64,000 nucleotides of DNA from CAYONZ01 sp964405465. Its GTDB lineage: Bacteria > Bdellovibrionota > Bdellovibrionia > Bdellovibrionales > JAMPXM01. The notes under the pieces are model-generated. The model made no database searches, was not told where the DNA came from, and worked only from the letters and a program-made list of their open reading frames with translations. The position numbers and the translations under genes were made by a program. The stretch spans positions 80,607 to 144,606 of the forward strand of contig CAYONZ010000003.1 in NCBI GenBank assembly GCA_964405465.1, in the 5' to 3' direction. This document shows, in pieces, positions 1 through 7,889 of this stretch (its first letter is position 1; the number at the start of each line of letters is the position of its first letter).

Positions 1-1915
1 TGCTATTAGTTTGCGCTTTTAGAACAGGAGTAGACCCTCCTCCGTACTTAGCCTTCAACTGCGATTGAAACTCGGCGGTTCTTGAGACAAACGCACAGCG
101 GCCTGTCACTTCGACAGCAGGTTCCACTGCTTTACCATCGCGACCGTTTCTACCATCTTTAACCACCACAGAATTACAGCTCGAATTCGAAATCAAATCT
201 AAACAAGCACTGGACAGATTGCCATAGGCCTCAGGGATATCGCCGACCGATTGATCATCTTTTCTGCCGGTCAACTTGCCCTGCACAGACTCTCCACATT
301 GTGCTCTTGTTTCCGCAAGAGTTTCGTTTTTCTTTGCTTCCTCGAGTTCTTTAGATTTTTGCTCCAATTTTTGTTGAAGCACTGTCAACGGCCCCCCTGG
401 TTGCATTTGCATCTGCGCTTGAATCAATTTTTGTTGCGCCTTTGCCTGGTTGGTTTTGAGCTTCTCAGAGTCTCTTTGATATTTTTCAAAAGCCTTTGTC
501 AATCGTTGCCTTGTCAGCTCTTGGTCGTTTTGAATTTGACTCAGAAATTCAGCTCTGGACTGCTTCTCTTTGGTTGCTCTCGTTTTATCTTCATTTTGTG
601 CGCTTGAAAGATCCGCCATCATTGGGTCGATCTCCCTCATTTGAGCAACTCTTAAACATTCACGGTATTTATAGTTTGCGCCATCATTGATTCTTTTGGT
701 GCCCGAAGAAATTCCATTCAATCCAGATTTTGCCTTTGCAACACTGGCTCTCTTTGCCTTGATGTAGGCATCTTTTTCATCGACGCACTGTTGGCGAATC
801 TGATTTTGTTTTTGGGTAATTTTGTTATTGATACTGGTCAACAATTGGTTTCGTTGGATTTGATTTTCATCGCTATCGGCGATTGCTTTCGATGCCTTAA
901 ATAGTTCCGAGGAAGTATCCACTTTTGTTTTATCTAACAACTGACTCCACGACTCATCTAAAGCCGAAATCTGCTCATCGGCTTTCTCTAGATCTTTTTG
1001 TGCTTCCTCCATTTTTTCGGTGAGCTCTTTGGTTTTCTTTTCGATAGATTCCTGCATCTCTTGCACTTTGTCCTCTAGAGACTCACGACGCTTGAGTGCC
1101 TTGTCGGCGACCTCTCGATTGTGGGCCGATTTTTCTGCTGCTAAAAGTGGGCAGGTGTTCTTGAAGAGCTCTGTGCACTGTGCACTCCCTTTTAGAATGT
1201 CCTTTCCGAGCATACCCATTAATTTGTATTCACCTTCTTCTTGGTCAATCTGAAACTCCTCCTTGGTCCTCTCGTCACCAGCGGTGCAGGCCTCGGCTTT
1301 TGCATAACACTCGGCCTGTTTGCCAATACCCCGGCAGGCTTTTGAAAGCTCTTGATCGGCGGAGGCGACTTTGTCACGCAGGGCTTCGCAAGAACGCTCT
1401 TTTGCATAATCGACCAAACCCTGACGCTCATCTTGGGGAGTATTCGAGCGAGGAGCCACGCCGCCTGTAGTAAGACTCAGGTCGGCAGCAGGTGCAGCTG
1501 GTTTTGCATCTGCTTCTGCGGGCACGGCGGCGGGCTTGGCGGCGGCTGCAGCGGGGGGCTGGTTCGCTGCCGCAGCTGGAGCAGCGGCTGGCTTCGTAGC
1601 TGCGGCGGGCCGAGCAGCGCCGCGTGCTGTGGCTCTTGGAGCTGGAGCTCTGGAGGCGGCGGGTGCGGCCGGATTCCCGCGACTAAGTTGGGCCTTAATC
1701 TGTTCCTCTTTGGATTTATCCTCAAAACATACACCAGTACTCGTTTGCTTCAATCGCAGCCTATTATTGTTTCCAACGAGTTCATAGTCACTTGCAGAAC
1801 AAGTGGACTTAGCTTGGCTCTGCACCGAAGTGGTAAGCACTGCCGCGAGGGCAACAAAAGATGCGCTTAGGTAAATGCCAGATGTAAAAATTTTGGGCAG
1901 TGTTCTTCGTCTCAT
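1..1915 (-). CDS. Large exported coiled-coil protein (3' part cut by window edge)
   Basis: The frame is open on the minus strand from an ATG at 1915 to the left edge, giving about 638 residues without a stop. The start has a GGGGGA ribosome site 5 nt upstream. Residues 1-36 are a signal peptide ending in SQA-KS. A short Cys-containing stretch follows, then an Ala/Pro-rich linker (about residues 77-140) and a long Lys/Glu/Gln-rich region with coiled-coil character containing scattered cysteines. I do not recognise the family. Its design (signal peptide, short Cys-bearing head, low-complexity linker) resembles the two Gly-rich proteins at 15.4-18.8 kb, which is inference only. The C-terminus is outside the window, so it cannot be checked for their tail motif. 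Confidence 0.8.
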   Translation of the reverse strand, partial: MRRRTLPKIFTSGIYLSASFVALAAVLTTSVQSQAKSTCSASDYELVGNNNRLRLKQTSTGVCFEDKSKEEQIKAQLSRGNPAAPAASRAPAPRATARGAARPAAATKPAAAPAAAANQPPAAAAAKPAAVPAEADAKPAAPAADLSLTTGGVAPRSNTPQDERQGLVDYAKERSCEALRDKVASADQELSKACRGIGKQAECYAKAEACTAGDERTKEEFQIDQEEGEYKLMGMLGKDILKGSAQCTELFKNTCPLLAAEKSAHNREVADKALKRRESLEDKVQEMQESIEKKTKELTEKMEEAQKDLEKADEQISALDESWSQLLDKTKVDTSSELFKASKAIADSDENQIQRNQLLTSINNKITQKQNQIRQQCVDEKDAYIKAKRASVAKAKSGLNGISSGTKRINDGANYKYRECLRVAQMREIDPMMADLSSAQNEDKTRATKEKQSRAEFLSQIQNDQELTRQRLTKAFEKYQRDSEKLKTNQAKAQQKLIQAQMQMQPGGPLTVLQQKLEQKSKELEEAKKNETLAETRAQCGESVQGKLTGRKDDQSVGDIPEAYGNLSSACLDLISNSSCNSVVVKDGRNGRDGKAVEPAVEVTGRCAFVSRTAEFQSQLKAKYGGGSTPVLKAQTNS

Positions 1916-2042
1916 TGATTCCCCCAGTGTTTGAATAGAGTAGCAGCAATTGGGGTGCCAAAAAACGGCCAGGCCGACTAACGTCTTGTTTTGAGTCAAT
2001 TTTTCGCCCTAGATTTGAATCCTTTAGACCTAAGTCTGAGCA

Positions 2043-2078
2043 GGGGGACGGAGCTCGAATCTTCGAGCTCCGTCCCCC
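2043..2078. repeat. Perfect palindrome carrying two inverted GGGGACGGAG copies
   Basis: The left arm is GGGGGACGGAGCTCGAA (2043-2059), the loop is TC, and the right arm is its exact reverse complement (2062-2078), 17 bp per arm. It lies between the exported-protein gene and the 6S RNA gene. It could fold as a strong hairpin and end transcripts read leftwards from 6S RNA, but no T-tract follows. It contains the same 10-mer found 13 more times in the window and may be an intact form of that element. Confidence 0.85.
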
Positions 2079-2274
2079 TTTCTCGCAGGCCCCCCCGACC
2101 GTCTTCCCGCCCAAATTTCTTCGAATTCCGCTTCATAGAAACCATACGACAGAGATTTCGTGAACGAGGCATTGTGGCAGCTAAAGGTATTTCGATTTTC
2201 AAAAATAAAACTGATCAAGGTATTGAATTTTTTCAAGGCAGAACGCCAAACCGAATACTGGTGAAGAAAATAAA

Positions 2275-2451
2275 AAAAGGCCCTGTGGCAGGCACGAGAT
2301 CCAGAAACCCATGTATTTTAAGGTGGGTGGCCATGTTAGCAACTTTAGGCTTCTCGGATCCCGCAGGCCGAGCTTGCTCACCATCACCAGGGACAGCCCC
2401 CAAATCTTTTACTTGTAGGGTTTCTTTTATCTTCGTATGCCACAGAAACCT
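2275..2451 (-). ncRNA. ssrS: 6S RNA
   Basis: Minus-strand RNA of about 175 nt. The 3' half carries the segment GGTGAGCAAGCTCGG, then CCGAGAAGCCTAAAGTTGC, which closely matches the conserved 3' half of E. coli 6S RNA (GGTGAGCATGCTCGG, then CCGAGAAGCCTTAAAACTG). The ends pair: CTGTGGC near the 5' end with GCCACAG near the 3' end, TACGA with TCGTG, GAT with ATC, then AGAAACCC with GGGTTTCT, leaving a large open central region as expected of 6S RNA. The 3' end runs into seven T residues. 6S RNA mimics an open promoter and binds housekeeping RNA polymerase in stationary phase. The exact ends are estimates. Confidence 0.88.
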
Positions 2452-2457
2452 AAAATC

Positions 2458-2486
2458 ATCCTACCAAACAACTCGCCGCACTCCAA
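2458..2486 (-). promoter_or_regulatory. Likely promoter of the 6S RNA gene
   Basis: Read on the minus strand there is a -35 box TTGGAG (2486-2481), a 17-bp spacer and a -10 box TAGGAT (2463-2458). The predicted start falls about 7 nt further, at the base of the 6S terminal stem. Position agrees with the RNA end inferred independently from pairing. Confidence 0.55.
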
Positions 2487-2573
2487 GTGAAGACCCCGCG
2501 ATAATGGCTCGTTGAGACAATTCCGGAGCTTTGTCCTGTGCAGAAACAAAATTTATTTACCGAATGAGATATA

Positions 2574-2789
2574 ATGAATTACGAAAAATATGATTTGATT
2601 TTTCCATATTTTGTGCTCGCCTACGGCGCTCTGATGGTTTTTGTTCACTCGTCGCCAAAACTGCTGGAACTCGGCGAAACCCGGATGCCTCATGAAACCT
2701 GGCAACGTTTTATTGCACACAAGCCCCTGGGGCTTTTTTGTCTTTGGGCTGGAGCACTCTGGGTCTTACAGAATCTTTGGCTAAACTAG
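2574..2789 (+). CDS. Small two-helix membrane protein
   Basis: 71 residues. Two hydrophobic stretches are visible, about residues 9-28 (PYFVLAYGALMVFVH) and 51-70 (GLFCLWAGALWVLQNLW), separated by a polar loop rich in charged residues, so it is probably an inner-membrane hairpin protein. The ribosome site is weak (GAATGAGAT). No family is recognised. It stands alone between the 6S RNA gene, transcribed the other way, and xseA. A real gene is likely because the hydrophobic pattern is regular and the frame is compact. Confidence 0.6.
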   Translation: MNYEKYDLIFPYFVLAYGALMVFVHSSPKLLELGETRMPHETWQRFIAHKPLGLFCLWAGALWVLQNLWLN

Positions 2790-2893
2790 AGTGCCAATCA
2801 AAGACTCTCCCTAAGCCCTTGCAAAGTTTTAGACAGGTCGAAGCAAGGTTAATTGGTTGACTGCTCACCAGGCAAAAGTTAGCTTCTTGGCCA

Positions 2894-4513
2894 ATGTCAA
2901 AAGATCAACTCTCCTGGGAAAATCTGCTTCTCTCGACACCCGCCGAGACTTCGGCGCCATCGGCAGACGTTGTTGTCGATGCAAATAAAACCGAACCCGT
3001 AAACGCGTCCGCAAAAAAGACTCGCACAAAAAAGTTGAACGTCGAAAATACTGAGATCTCAAATGATGAAAAGCGTGCTCTCAATGTATCCCAAAAGACC
3101 GCACAACCATTGAAAATGGAAACCACAGGCTCAGCAGAAAAAGAGATCAAAGTTGATTTTTCGCTTAACGAAGAACCACCCGCGCCGACGATTCTTTCGA
3201 TCTCGGACCTCAATCGCGGAGTGAAAGACCTTCTTGAAGGAAAATTCAAATTAGTCTGGGTTCAAGGGGAGATTTCAAATTTCAAACCTCATACTTCAGG
3301 CCATTTTTATTTTAGTCTCAAAGACAGCAAAGCGCAGATTAGCGCCGTGATGTTTCGCGGTTTCAACTCGCAATTGAAATATAAACCGCAAGACGGCATG
3401 GAGGTTTTAGTTCGAGGTCGTATTAGTGTTTATGAACCCAGAGGCAGCTATCAGATTTTTTGCGAGACGATGGAACCTGTTGGAGCCGGGGCGTTGCAAA
3501 AAGCATTTGAACAGCTCAAAGCACAATTGGCTAAAGAAGGCTTGTTTAGTCCCGATCGCAAAAGGCCATTGCCGCAACTCCCTAAACACATCGCCATCGT
3601 AACTTCACCCACAGGAGCAGCCATTCGCGATATGCTCAATGTTTTGGGCCGACGCTTTCGTGGAGCTCAAATCACAGTGATTCCAACAAAGGTGCAAGGC
3701 GATCAGGCCCCTGCAGAAATTGTAACGGCAATTCAGATGGCCAATCGTCTCTCTGATGTCGATGTCATGATTGTCGGTCGGGGAGGCGGCTCGATTGAAG
3801 ACCTTTGGGCATTTAATGACGAACGCGTGGCACGTGCGATTGCCGCCTCCAAAATTCCCACCGTGTCTGCCGTAGGTCATGAAGTTGATTTTACGATCGC
3901 AGACTTTGTTGCCGACTTACGCGCTCCCACTCCTTCTGCAGCGGCCGAGCTAGTGGTGAAAAATGCAGGGGATTTGCAGATTCGCATTCTCGATATTCAG
4001 AAACGCCTCAGGCAGAATATGCGCACGCTCTTTACTCGTATACAACAACATGTAAATTTAGTTTCTCGACGACTGGTAGATCCACAAAGACGAATTCAAG
4101 ATGCCTCGATTCGATCAGATGAACTGTCACAAAGACTTGAAGCCGCTGTCTACCGGTATTTTCAAGATCAACGAAATTTAGTTGAATTGCTGGTAGAAAA
4201 GCTCGGTTCGCCCCAGCATCGGGTTGATTCACAAAGACAAAAAGTCGAAAGCCTAAATTTGCGAATAAACTCTTCTACACGTAGCATTTTGCAAAGACAG
4301 GGTCTGAAGCTAGGCCGAATGAGTGCTCTGCTTGATTCGCTCAGCCCGCTTCGGGTTGTGGCAAGAGGCTATTCTTTTGTCACCCATAATGGCGAAGTGA
4401 TTAAAGATGTCGAGCAATTGGCCCCAGGGCAAATTTTAGATGTTCAGTTTGCGGTCGGACGCATTGAAGCCGAAGTGAAAACAGTTTTGAATACCAAAAA
4501 AGTATTGGAGTAA
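2894..4513 (+). CDS. xseA: Exodeoxyribonuclease VII large subunit
   Basis: 539 residues; the family is usually near 400-460. It degrades single-stranded DNA to short oligonucleotides together with the small subunit encoded 1 nt downstream. An OB-fold starts at about residue 98 (ISDLNRGVKDLLEGKF) with the GEISNF and GHFYFSLKD motifs. The catalytic domain shows IVTSPTGAAIRDML (about 234), GRGGGSIEDLWAFNDE (about 294) and GHEVDFTIADFVADLRAPTPS. A coiled-coil C-terminal region ends with a RGYSFV segment. The first 95 or so residues are a Lys/Ala/Thr-rich extension unlike E. coli XseA. The ATG at 2894 has no good ribosome site; a later start (Met near residue 75) is possible. Confidence 0.95.
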   Translation: MSKDQLSWENLLLSTPAETSAPSADVVVDANKTEPVNASAKKTRTKKLNVENTEISNDEKRALNVSQKTAQPLKMETTGSAEKEIKVDFSLNEEPPAPTILSISDLNRGVKDLLEGKFKLVWVQGEISNFKPHTSGHFYFSLKDSKAQISAVMFRGFNSQLKYKPQDGMEVLVRGRISVYEPRGSYQIFCETMEPVGAGALQKAFEQLKAQLAKEGLFSPDRKRPLPQLPKHIAIVTSPTGAAIRDMLNVLGRRFRGAQITVIPTKVQGDQAPAEIVTAIQMANRLSDVDVMIVGRGGGSIEDLWAFNDERVARAIAASKIPTVSAVGHEVDFTIADFVADLRAPTPSAAAELVVKNAGDLQIRILDIQKRLRQNMRTLFTRIQQHVNLVSRRLVDPQRRIQDASIRSDELSQRLEAAVYRYFQDQRNLVELLVEKLGSPQHRVDSQRQKVESLNLRINSSTRSILQRQGLKLGRMSALLDSLSPLRVVARGYSFVTHNGEVIKDVEQLAPGQILDVQFAVGRIEAEVKTVLNTKKVLE

Positions 4514-4514
4514 T

Positions 4515-4736
4515 ATGGACTTTGAAAAACGCTTAAACAGACTTGAAGAAATTGTCGCACGCATGGAGACCGGCGATTTGTCGCTCGACGACTCACTTAA
4601 ACTCTTTGAAGAAGGCGTGAAACTGTCTCGTGATTGCAACGCCGAACTAAACGAAGCTGAACAAAAGGTGCGCATGCTCCTAAGTGTCGACACCAACGGG
4701 AAAGCCGTAACCAAAGAATTTTCACCAGAGGAATAG
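4515..4736 (+). CDS. xseB: Exodeoxyribonuclease VII small subunit
   Basis: 73 residues, the usual length. The helical motif FEKRLNRLEEIVARMETGD followed by LSLDDSLKLFEEGVKL is the XseB signature. It binds as helical hairpins to the extended C-terminal region of XseA. Its ATG begins 1 nt after the xseA stop, so the two are surely co-translated. ispA follows directly. Confidence 0.95.
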   Translation: MDFEKRLNRLEEIVARMETGDLSLDDSLKLFEEGVKLSRDCNAELNEAEQKVRMLLSVDTNGKAVTKEFSPEE

Positions 4737-4760
4737 CGGGGACAAGTGGAGATTAATTCT

Positions 4761-5621
4761 GTGACGACATTTTCAGATCTCATGCAAAACAAAGCTGCGA
4801 CAGCAACTCGTTTTCTCGATGCCTATTTTGCTCCAACTGGGCAACAGTTACCCCATGCTCAAGCAAGGCTCCGAGAGGCTATGCGCTACAGCCTTTTACA
4901 AGAGGGCAAGCGGTTTCGCCCGACACTCGCAATGTTAGTCGCCGAGGCTTTGGGATATTCTGCAGAACGCGTGTTGCCATTTGCTGCAGCCGTTGAATGT
5001 ATTCACACCTATTCGTTAATTCACGATGATCTCCCGGTCATGGACAATGATGACTATCGACGGGGACTTCCCACCAATCATAAAGTCTATGGTGACGCCA
5101 CAGCACTTCTAGCTGGAGATGCACTTCTTACGGAAGCTTTTCGAATGCTAGCCCGCGCCTATCACCAAGAACCACAAATAGCCACGCAACTCGTGTTTTT
5201 GTTGGCAGAAGCCTCAGGCTTCGATGGAATGGTTGGCGGTCAAGAGATTGATTTGAATTCCAAAAAAGTTTCAGTGACTCTAGATGAGCTCGAAGTCATG
5301 CATCGCTTAAAAACAGGTGCCTTGATTTCTGTCGCGGCTGTTGGAGCCGCACATCTATGCTTTGCCTCTGAAGCTCAGGTCGAACAAATCAAAAGCTACT
5401 CACAAAATCTGGGACTCGCGTTTCAAGTAGCTGATGATATTTTAGATTTCAATCCAGAAAAGCCTGAGCCAGGAAGTTATCCTGTGTTGATGGGCCTCGA
5501 ACAAACTAAATCTTATTTAAATGAACTGACCACACAACTTCTTGAGTCTATTTCGGGATGGTCCGCTCTCGCAAATCCACTCCGAGAATTGGCAGAATAC
5601 AATTTACAACGAAAGAAATGA
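4761..5621 (+). CDS. ispA: Polyprenyl (farnesyl/geranylgeranyl) diphosphate synthase
   Basis: 286 residues from the chosen GTG. It condenses isopentenyl diphosphate with allylic diphosphates to make C15/C20 precursors for undecaprenyl phosphate and quinones. The first Asp-rich motif is DDLPVMD (about residue 89), the second is DDILDF (about 224), and GKRFRP (about 48) binds diphosphate. I chose the GTG at 4761 because GGAG lies 9 nt upstream; an in-frame GTG at 4746 is the alternative. The family often sits in xseA-xseB-ispA-dxs-tlyA order; dxs is absent here. Confidence 0.93.
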   Translation: MTTFSDLMQNKAATATRFLDAYFAPTGQQLPHAQARLREAMRYSLLQEGKRFRPTLAMLVAEALGYSAERVLPFAAAVECIHTYSLIHDDLPVMDNDDYRRGLPTNHKVYGDATALLAGDALLTEAFRMLARAYHQEPQIATQLVFLLAEASGFDGMVGGQEIDLNSKKVSVTLDELEVMHRLKTGALISVAAVGAAHLCFASEAQVEQIKSYSQNLGLAFQVADDILDFNPEKPEPGSYPVLMGLEQTKSYLNELTTQLLESISGWSALANPLRELAEYNLQRKK

Positions 5622-6391
5622 AGCGCATTGATGTTTATTTAGTAGACCTAAATCTGGCCCAATCACGAACGGCTGCCCAGCACCTTATAGATGCTGGACG
5701 CGTGCTTGTCACAGAAAACGGGGTCCGCAAAGCAATCACCAAAGCCAGTCAAAAAATTGAAGTTGGCACGACGGTTGAAATTGTTCCGTCGGAAGAAGAG
5801 GAATTTGTCTCAAGGGGTGGTATTAAACTCAAAGGGGCGCTCAATCGCACAAAGATCAGCGTTCAGAACTTTTTATGTCTCGATGTCGGCATTTCAACTG
5901 GAGGATTTTCTGACTGCCTCCTACGCTCGGGAGCAAGAGCCATTGTGGGTATTGATGTTGGACACAAACAGCTTTCACCTTTGTTGCAAAACAATCCCCA
6001 CATCACACTTTTAGAAGGCATCAATGCACGCAAGATTGAACCGACAGAAATTCTTTGTTTTACCAATCAAGAACTCTTCGATTTAATCGTCATAGATGTT
6101 TCATTCATTTCGCTGACTCACATTCTTGCAAGTGTCTTGCCTCTGCTTAAAAGGGAAGGGCATCTTTTGGCACTTGTTAAACCTCAGTTTGAAGTTGGAC
6201 CTGATGGTTTGGCCAAAAATGGTATCGTAAAAAATGAACGACTATTTGCGGAGGTAGAACAAAAAATTCGGGAACATCTAGGTCAGCTCGGCTTTGCGAT
6301 TCGAGACTATTTTGCAAGTCCAATTGCGGGCGGTGACGGCAATCGCGAATTCTTTGTTTGGGCACAAAGATTTCCGAGCAGTGGCTCTTGA
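5618..6391 (+). CDS. tlyA: TlyA-family rRNA 2'-O-methyltransferase
   Basis: 257 residues. The N-terminal S4 RNA-binding domain (about 1-60, RIDVYLVDLNLAQSRTAAQ) is followed by an FtsJ-like Rossmann methyltransferase with SAM motif LDVGISTGGFSDCLL (about 88) and a later LVKPQFEVG (about 185) that carries the catalytic lysine. In known members it methylates cytidines in 16S and/or 23S rRNA; some members are haemolysins by old annotation. The ATG overlaps the ispA stop as ATGA. A longer in-frame start inside ispA (5558) was rejected because the S4 domain begins at this Met. Confidence 0.93.
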   Translation: MKRIDVYLVDLNLAQSRTAAQHLIDAGRVLVTENGVRKAITKASQKIEVGTTVEIVPSEEEEFVSRGGIKLKGALNRTKISVQNFLCLDVGISTGGFSDCLLRSGARAIVGIDVGHKQLSPLLQNNPHITLLEGINARKIEPTEILCFTNQELFDLIVIDVSFISLTHILASVLPLLKREGHLLALVKPQFEVGPDGLAKNGIVKNERLFAEVEQKIREHLGQLGFAIRDYFASPIAGGDGNREFFVWAQRFPSSGS

Positions 6392-6638
6392 CCAAAAGAT
6401 TTCTTTGTGGGCATGAGAACACTCACTAAAATCTCAAGGGCATCCTCAGTTGACTTGCCAACTGAATTCAAAATAGAGAACTTGTGGGCGACTCCAATGA
6501 AAAAATTAAAAATGTACGAACCAGTTCCTCAGTATCTATTTCGCTATTCACCATCTCGGAATTTTAATCACTTGCAGTCTTCTCATTAGAAATACCTTTC
6601 AAGTTGCTTCTAGTGGGCGAGCCGAGTACCGTTTTAAT

Positions 6639-7715
6639 ATGAAAACATCTAATGCGTTTTTTTCTCGTCAGAAATGTAAGGCTCAGATCAATAGACATTT
6701 TTTAGTTTGTATACCGATTCTGATTTCAATATTGACCTCATGCCAGGGGCTTCAACGGCGCTCAGACGTTCAACATGAACGCGAAACTCCAACAAAAAGT
6801 TCGCCGGTAAAGAATTCCCAAGGTGGGTCAGGTACCAGTGAAACTGTATCGACACCTCAGGCGCAAACACCTAAAATAGAGACTCCTACGATACCTGCCA
6901 CTCCAACCCCTCCACCCGCAGAGGCCACCCCTAGTACTGAAACATTTTTGAAAAAAAAGGCGCCTACAGTCGGACTCATTCTCGGACCGGGGCTCATGAA
7001 AACCTATGCCCATATCGGAGTGCTGAAAGAATTTGCTCGAGCGCGAATTCCGATTCAGTCGATTGTAGGTTTAGAGTGGGGCGCATTGATGGCAGGCCTC
7101 TACGCGATTCAAGGCCAAGCGAATGAAGTTGAGTGGAAGACTTTGAAGCTCAAAGAAGATGATCTACCAAGTGGTGGCTTGCTGAGCTCAACCGTCAAAC
7201 CTTCGTCGATCAATTCGATGAAAGATTTTTTTGATACAGTCTTCAATGGCCAACTGTTTGAGCGGAATCGAATTGATTTTGCATGTCCCACTTACTCTTT
7301 TACCTCCGAAAAAATGATATGGGTGAATCGCGGAGGAATGAAAGAAGCCATGATCAATTGCATGGCCTTTCCACCTTACTTTAAAGACAACTCTGGCTGG
7401 ATCGCCTCTCCTGCAGCAATTGAGGAGGCCGCTACATATTTAAAAACACGAGGGGTGAACTATGTAGTTTTCGTCAATGTCCTTGGCGGAGAAGTTAGTA
7501 TTCGCTCTGGACAGGATAGGAACCTGACCGAGCAAATCTTATGGTCAGAAATCAAAAGAGAACTAAATCGTTCGCGAATCGCCAATTCGGTGATTAACAT
7601 CAACACCTCAGAGCATCCTTTGATGGATCTAGATGGTCGCAGAAGTCTAGTTGAAATCGGAGCCAAGGGTTCTCGCGAAACAGTTAACAAACTTATTCAG
7701 CAGTACGGTTTCTGA
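6639..7715 (+). CDS. Patatin-fold lipoprotein lacking the catalytic serine
   Basis: 358 residues. A lipoprotein signal ends in LTSC (Cys near residue 35), followed by a Thr/Pro-rich linker to about residue 105. The rest resembles RssA-type patatins: VGLILGPGLMKTYAHIGVLK (about 112-131) corresponds to the oxyanion-hole segment. The nucleophile elbow, normally GxSxG, reads GLEWG (about 143-147), so the serine is replaced by Glu. The Asp of the usual DGG/DGA site is also not seen (SGWIASPAA instead). It is therefore probably not a lipase; a binding or structural role is inference. It stands alone, 247 bp after tlyA. Confidence 0.75.
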   Translation: MKTSNAFFSRQKCKAQINRHFLVCIPILISILTSCQGLQRRSDVQHERETPTKSSPVKNSQGGSGTSETVSTPQAQTPKIETPTIPATPTPPPAEATPSTETFLKKKAPTVGLILGPGLMKTYAHIGVLKEFARARIPIQSIVGLEWGALMAGLYAIQGQANEVEWKTLKLKEDDLPSGGLLSSTVKPSSINSMKDFFDTVFNGQLFERNRIDFACPTYSFTSEKMIWVNRGGMKEAMINCMAFPPYFKDNSGWIASPAAIEEAATYLKTRGVNYVVFVNVLGGEVSIRSGQDRNLTEQILWSEIKRELNRSRIANSVININTSEHPLMDLDGRRSLVEIGAKGSRETVNKLIQQYGF

Positions 7716-7889
7716 TTGGGAAATCAAGGCAGAGGCTTCTGTATCGGAAGCCCTATTTATTGGTGATTCTTCATTGTATGCCCCATTTGAAGCGCAATGT
7801 TTGCAAAATCAATCGACATGCACCTTGAAACAACCACAATAAACAGCTAAAAACTTAGCTAGTGATTGCCCTTGCGATAAGGAGAAACG

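Noticed and set aside
1991..2515. 174-codon + strand frame across the palindrome and the 6S RNA region
   Set aside because: It runs antisense to 6S RNA, has no ribosome site and a composition unlike the neighbouring genes.
6407..6589. 60-codon frame after tlyA
   Set aside because: No ribosome site and no protein-like composition; likely chance.
7651..7842. 63-codon frame overlapping the end of the patatin-like gene
   Set aside because: Out of frame with the real gene for most of its length and without start signals.
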